Shown piece after piece: positions 60,718 through 64,000 of a stretch of 64,000 nucleotides of DNA (the stretch's first letter is position 1; the number at the start of each line of letters is the position of its first letter). The DNA is from Candidatus Rifleibacterium amylolyticum (GTDB lineage: Bacteria > Muiribacteriota > Ozemobacteria > Ozemobacterales > Ozemobacteraceae). Location of the stretch: NCBI GenBank assembly GCA_009917695.1, contig JAACJG010000003.1, positions 62,001 through 126,000 of the forward strand, given 5' to 3'. Made by a program: the position numbers and the translations under genes. The notes under the pieces are model-generated. The model saw only the letters and a list, made by a program, of their open reading frames with translations. It was not told the DNA's origin and did not search any database.

Positions 60718-60748
60718 CTAGAATCTATTACCTTGATGATGATTCTAG
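60718..60748. promoter_or_regulatory. Inverted repeat before the GHKL/STAS/PIN operon
   Basis: CTAGAATC (60718-60725) and GATTCTAG (60741-60748) are perfect 8-bp arms around 15 bp, 14 nt upstream of the start at 60704. It may be an operator or a leader hairpin. Confidence 0.6.
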
Positions 60749-60837
60749 CTTACTGTTAATTTCAGAGCAATGCAAACCCGTATAACCATGTCGGCAGGGG
60801 TAAGTTTAGGGGAAAGTGGCTTTGGTGAAAAATGAAA

Positions 60838-60866
60838 CCCCCCGATTCCATGACGGTTTTGGGGGG
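60838..60866 (-). terminator. Terminator downstream of tRNA-Gly
   Basis: Read on the minus strand, CCCCCC (60866-60861) pairs with GGGGGG (60843-60838) and TTTCATTTTT follows. It ends the tRNA transcript and lies on the island side of the attachment core. Confidence 0.65.
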
Positions 60867-60875
60867 CTTTTTAAA

Positions 60876-60948
60876 AGCGGGAAACGGGGTTCGAACCCGC
60901 GACCCTCAGCTTGGGAAGCTGATGCTCTACCAACTGAGCTACTCCCGC
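60876..60948 (-). tRNA. tRNA-Gly (CCC anticodon)
   Basis: A 73-nt gene. Acceptor GCGGGAG pairs with TTCCCGC (one G-T pair), anticodon stem TCAGC/GCTGA holds loop TTCCCAA (CCC), and the T-arm contains GGTTCGAACC. Discriminator T; CCA is not encoded. Its 3' end is the target of the island at 45070-60890. Confidence 0.94.
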
Positions 60949-61064
60949 AATGATGTTAATTTAGCAGAGTGCCGGCGATTTTTCAAGACCTGTGAAAATT
61001 AAAGGGCTGTTCTTTGTGTCTTTGCAGCTTTGCGCGAGGTCTTGTTGTGTCTGCAACTGGCGGG

Positions 61065-61547
61065 TCAGATGTCGAGCAGGCGGCGCTTCAGTTCTTGCAG
61101 GAATTCGTTTTCGGACTGGCTGATTTTTTCGCCAGTGCCGAAAAAGCCATCACCAGCCGCATTTGCGATTTCGAAGGCGAGTTCATAGGTGAAGGCGCGC
61201 ATGGCTTGCGCTTCTTCGGCGCTGACGCGAGCGTTCAGAATCTGATTAGCCCTTTCTATAACAGGTTTGAGGTTTTTGAAATCGGCGAGATTGTCGTTGA
61301 GCATTTCCTCGCGTGAGTTGCAGGAAGTGACGAGCTCGTTGATCAGATCGTTTATCAACTCATATCTGCCGTATTTTTCTCTGGCGCTGGTGAGAAACTG
61401 CTGTACCGACATCATCTCGCGAATGAAGACGACGAGCTGATTCAATGAATGAAGATCGCGCGTGCTGTACTTGTAACTTACGCCAATACAGGCCAGATGC
61501 AGTAGATCGTGCCATTCTTTCGCTTCGAAATTCACTTTTTTTGTCAT
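61065..61547 (-). CDS. Small helical protein B of a paralogous pair (TerB-like?)
   Basis: A 160-residue soluble, all-helical protein. Its closing part (YELAFEIANAAGDGFFGTGEKISQSENEFLQEL) resembles that of the upstream neighbour (YRYAYKLAGMAGKEF ... NVSAEDAETLLLIKEVL). The pattern of a helix ending in A-G-D/K, then ISxxE...L, is like TerB-type tellurite resistance domains; this is a weak match. It overlaps the upstream gene by 4 bp. No metal ligand or catalytic motif stands out. The operon is divergent from the large sensor gene at 62119. Confidence 0.6.
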   Translation of the reverse strand: MTKKVNFEAKEWHDLLHLACIGVSYKYSTRDLHSLNQLVVFIREMMSVQQFLTSAREKYGRYELINDLINELVTSCNSREEMLNDNLADFKNLKPVIERANQILNARVSAEEAQAMRAFTYELAFEIANAAGDGFFGTGEKISQSENEFLQELKRRLLDI

Positions 61548-62014
61548 GGATTCTGCTCCTGGATCCTCAATACTTCTTTGATCAACAACAGCGTCTCGGC
61601 ATCTTCGGCCGAAACGTTGCGGCCGATGTTCGCAAACTCTTTGCCGGCCATACCGGCCAGCTTGTAAGCATAACGATAGATAAAATTGCAGACAGCTTTT
61701 TGGCGCGCCGGCGTGATTTTTGCCTGCAACAAATCGTCTACTGCTTCCAGCAGCGATCTGAGAACTGCCGGGTCATCTGCCAGTGCCGCAAATTCCGGGT
61801 CGTTGAGTGCCCCGGTGAGCGATTGTTTCAGGCCATTCACAAGCGGGCGCAGCAGTTCGTCATTTACATAGGTTTCGGCAGCAGAGCATATTGAGATCAG
61901 TGCCAGCCGGGTCTGGTGTTCACCCTCTGGTCGCGGTCGCAGAAAAAGCTTGAGGGGCAGCAGACAGAGCAGGTCTAGAATCAGCTGATTGTCTCTGGCA
62001 TCGAATTTTTCCAT
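61544..62014 (-). CDS. Small helical protein A of a paralogous pair (TerB-like?)
   Basis: A 156-residue helical protein. It is related to the downstream neighbour in its last 50 residues and in overall helix layout, but the N-terminal half differs (LILDLLCLLPLKLFLRPR). The TerB-like reading is tentative. The start ATG at 62014 is preceded by few purines (weak ribosome site). The two overlap by ATGA and must be made together, suggesting a heteromer. It is divergent from the partial sensor gene; 62015-62118 must hold both promoters. Confidence 0.6.
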   Translation of the reverse strand: MEKFDARDNQLILDLLCLLPLKLFLRPRPEGEHQTRLALISICSAAETYVNDELLRPLVNGLKQSLTGALNDPEFAALADDPAVLRSLLEAVDDLLQAKITPARQKAVCNFIYRYAYKLAGMAGKEFANIGRNVSAEDAETLLLIKEVLRIQEQNP

Positions 62015-62118
62015 GCTTTGGCCTCAATTAAATAGCTTACACGCCTGAGGATAATGCAATTTTTGCCTGCAGACCAGAGAAAGTTTAAAAATCTCGTGGT
62101 TTCAGTTAAAATCTCAGT

Positions 62119-64000
62119 ATGCAAATGCTGCTGGAGCGAAAAGTTCTCACCCTGCGCAATATTTTTCTGTATTTCGCAGTCGTTGTACTGCCGATTCTGG
62201 TTGGTTTTCTGGCTCTGGCCAACATGGTCGAAGAGCAATATCGTGCCGGGGTGGAAACGGCAAAGCAGGATCTCGACCTGCAAAGCGCGCGCGCCCGTCT
62301 TTTTTCGACAGAAAAGCATCAGATTCAAACTTTCGCAGCCGCATTGATAAAAGATCTGCAGCTGCTCGAAAAAAGCCCGCAGACTATTGCATCTTTTGTC
62401 GATCACATCGATTCCTGGTATCCGGATGGCTGTAAATGGCTGTTCTGGGACGAAAACGGTCGTCTGCTCGATGTCCCTTCGCGGCATATACTGCTAGGTC
62501 AGCGCAACTGGCAGTTTATGATGACCAGACTGATGGCTCAACATCGTCTTCTCGCCAGCGGCGCTGAATTGCTTAAAGACCCGGTATTTGAAAGACAGTC
62601 GACCGCTGCCATGAATATTTTGCAGAAGGCCATGGGTGAACACAAAATCGAGCATGTCTCCTGGTCTCTCGATAACCCCATGCTTCTGAGCTGGCTTGGT
62701 AAGCCCTGTTACTTCGTGTGGAACATGGATGTCGAATCCTATCGTGAAACAAATATTCCCGAAAAAATACGCGGCGGTTTTCTGCTGATGCTTTATCCTG
62801 AAAAATTTTCTGAGCATTTCTGGATCAAACGCATGATTTATCGACGCACAAAACCGCGCTCAGGCCTGCCACACCCGATTGTGGCCGTTAATATTTCTGA
62901 ACGCTCGCTGGTTGTTCAGGACCCTGTAATTAAAGACCAGAATCTCTGGCAGAGACTTGTAGACGCTTATGTTGGGCGTACCCAGAGCTCTTTTGAATTC
63001 GAAAACTATCTCGCCCGCGCCAGCGTTACCGATGAAAAAAGCCCGGTCAGAATCATATCGCTGGCCGACATTTCTGGTCTGCAGCAAACCAGATCTGCCC
63101 TGCTGTATCGCCTGTCGTATGTGGCGCTTCTGCTTCTGATTTTGAGCAGTGTCCTGCTGCCAAATATCATGCGCATGGAAAGTCTTGCCATGTCACTGCG
63201 CATGCGCATAACTGCGATTTTCGCGGTTGCCATGCTGGTGCCAATTGTCAGTCTGGTCAGCATAGGTAACAGTTTTGCCTATCATGAAGAAAACCGGCTC
63301 AAAGAATCGGCGCTGGTAAAAATGCGGGCCGGTTTTGAAGCGCTCGAACTGCGTTATCGAGATGCGCCCCGTTTGATCGAGGGCGGTCTCTACGAAGATC
63401 TGAAAAGCCGCATAAAGACACCGCTGACAAATGATGCGGTAGTAACGGCCATGCAGTCGGCTGCTGAAGAGGGTTTGTTCAAACATTACATAATTACTGA
63501 TGAGAAGGGGCGCTTTGTCACAACAAACTGGACAACCATGGATGGTGCCCTGAAAAAATCACTCGAAATGGTTGCAGCAAAAATAGTCAGAATCGACTCG
63601 AGTCTGGGTGGCCGGCCATCAGTTGTCGATGCTGCGATCGATGAAGAAGTCGAACAGTATATGCAATTAATCGGTTCCACCTTTGATTTTTCGCGACCTA
63701 CCAATTTGAATTATTTTGTGTTTCAGAGTACGCATATGTATTTCATGAGCATAATGCTTAAAATCGAAGAAAGTATCGGCAACCTTTTTATACAGCTGCC
63801 GGATTATTATCTTGAAAAGCGCTTTGCTTACGACGAATTTACCCAGAACCGTATGGCGCTTGACCATGCCGATACAGACAAAAGCGATCTGCCGGCAGAA
63901 CTGTTTTTCTATTCCAACTTCAAAGCAGAAAAAAGTATTCCCGAGAAGTCGCCGCTCTGGTCGAAACTTCGCGAAGTGTTTGAGCGTGCACATCGTCTCA
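62119..64000 (+). CDS. Partial large membrane sensor protein, runs off the window
   Basis: An open frame from ATG 62119 continues without a stop for 627 codons to the end of the window. TM1 is at about residues 14-36. A periplasmic sensor of about 290 residues follows. Then come a TM pair (about 333-352 and 362-385, separated by a basic MRMESLAMSLRMR linker) and a second periplasmic domain starting NSFAYHEENRLKESALVKM. This is the same plan as the two cyclases at 16.4-22.1 kb, so a further TM, HAMP and a catalytic domain (cyclase or SpoIIE phosphatase) should follow outside the window. The start could also be ATG 62125. Confidence 0.8.
   Translation, partial: MQMLLERKVLTLRNIFLYFAVVVLPILVGFLALANMVEEQYRAGVETAKQDLDLQSARARLFSTEKHQIQTFAAALIKDLQLLEKSPQTIASFVDHIDSWYPDGCKWLFWDENGRLLDVPSRHILLGQRNWQFMMTRLMAQHRLLASGAELLKDPVFERQSTAAMNILQKAMGEHKIEHVSWSLDNPMLLSWLGKPCYFVWNMDVESYRETNIPEKIRGGFLLMLYPEKFSEHFWIKRMIYRRTKPRSGLPHPIVAVNISERSLVVQDPVIKDQNLWQRLVDAYVGRTQSSFEFENYLARASVTDEKSPVRIISLADISGLQQTRSALLYRLSYVALLLLILSSVLLPNIMRMESLAMSLRMRITAIFAVAMLVPIVSLVSIGNSFAYHEENRLKESALVKMRAGFEALELRYRDAPRLIEGGLYEDLKSRIKTPLTNDAVVTAMQSAAEEGLFKHYIITDEKGRFVTTNWTTMDGALKKSLEMVAAKIVRIDSSLGGRPSVVDAAIDEEVEQYMQLIGSTFDFSRPTNLNYFVFQSTHMYFMSIMLKIEESIGNLFIQLPDYYLEKRFAYDEFTQNRMALDHADTDKSDLPAELFFYSNFKAEKSIPEKSPLWSKLREVFERAHRL

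Larger units (their letters stand above)
45070..60890. mobile_element. Defence island of 15.8 kb inserted at tRNA-Gly, integrase absent
   Basis: The 17-bp sequence AAAGCGGGAAACGGGGT, which is the 3' end of tRNA-Gly(CCC) on the minus strand (60874-60890), is repeated at 45070-45086. The tRNA itself is intact at the right. This is the footprint of site-specific integration into a tRNA 3' end. The island contains an AlbA_2 protein, a large nuclease-tailed protein, a type I restriction-modification operon with an Abi_C-like gene, an Mrr-like nuclease and a GHKL/STAS/PIN operon. No recombinase gene is visible. Several of its genes are visibly richer in A+T than the backbone. Confidence 0.78.

Overview
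The window is bacterial chromosome from an organism with a Gram-negative type envelope. It encodes a TolC/HlyD/RND efflux set, several signal peptides, and two lipoproteins with clear lipoboxes. I cannot name the lineage from sequence alone. The abundance of large membrane sensor cyclases and the mixed gene content suggest an uncultured, deep-branching phylum rather than a classical proteobacterium; a Riflebacteria-like lineage is a guess only.

Layout. 1-23.6 kb is host backbone: the tail of an unidentified gene, a YiiX-like papain-fold amidase, a TetR-TolC-adaptor-RND-PII-like efflux operon (2.9-9.8 kb), a soluble PAS-rich hybrid histidine kinase, a three-gene sugar-type ABC importer without its ATPase, and an operon of a periplasmic asparaginase followed by two membrane class III nucleotide cyclases (16.4-23.2 kb). 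A dispersed repeat with GTCATTGCGA/TCGCAATGAC ends occurs at 0.2 and 12.7 kb. 23.7-31.8 kb is an integrated element of about 8 kb in tRNA-Arg(CCG). It carries a P4-type integrase, two AlpA-like regulators, a VirE_N-type primase, a DUF3631 ATPase, a P27-type small terminase subunit without a large subunit, and an ORF6N protein. That is the make-up of a phage satellite (PICI-like). 31.8-45.0 kb is backbone again: EFR1 flavodoxin-ferredoxin, DUF2225 protein, TolB-like propeller, TrmO, membrane spermidine-synthase-like protein, a repeat lipoprotein with an aminotransferase and a STAS protein, an IPT/TIG lipoprotein, MscS, and a double cNMP-binding protein.

45.07-60.89 kb is a second island of about 15.8 kb. 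It is bounded by a 17-bp copy of the 3' end of tRNA-Gly(CCC) and contains no visible integrase. It is a defence island: a Schlafen-AlbA_2 protein with a (GPES)6 minisatellite, an unrecognised 1261-residue protein with a C-terminal PD-(D/E)XK nuclease site, a type I restriction-modification operon with an Abi_C-like gene between hsdS and hsdR, an Mrr-like endonuclease, and a three-gene operon encoding a STAS-GHKL ATPase, a DUF4325 STAS-like protein and a PIN nuclease. 61-64 kb holds a paralogous pair of small helical proteins and the start of another large membrane sensor that runs off the window.

The three observations I rate highest are: (i) the two overlapping cyclase genes carry complementary halves of one class III active site, one with the metal-binding Asp pair and the other with the adenine-binding and transition-state residues, predicting an obligate heterodimer like animal C1/C2 adenylyl cyclase, with a double cNMP-binding effector candidate at 43.8 kb; (ii) the ATPase/STAS-like/PIN operon, which looks like a partner-switch module wired to a nuclease and lies against the island end; (iii) the unrecognised 1261-residue nuclease-tailed protein beside the AlbA_2 protein.
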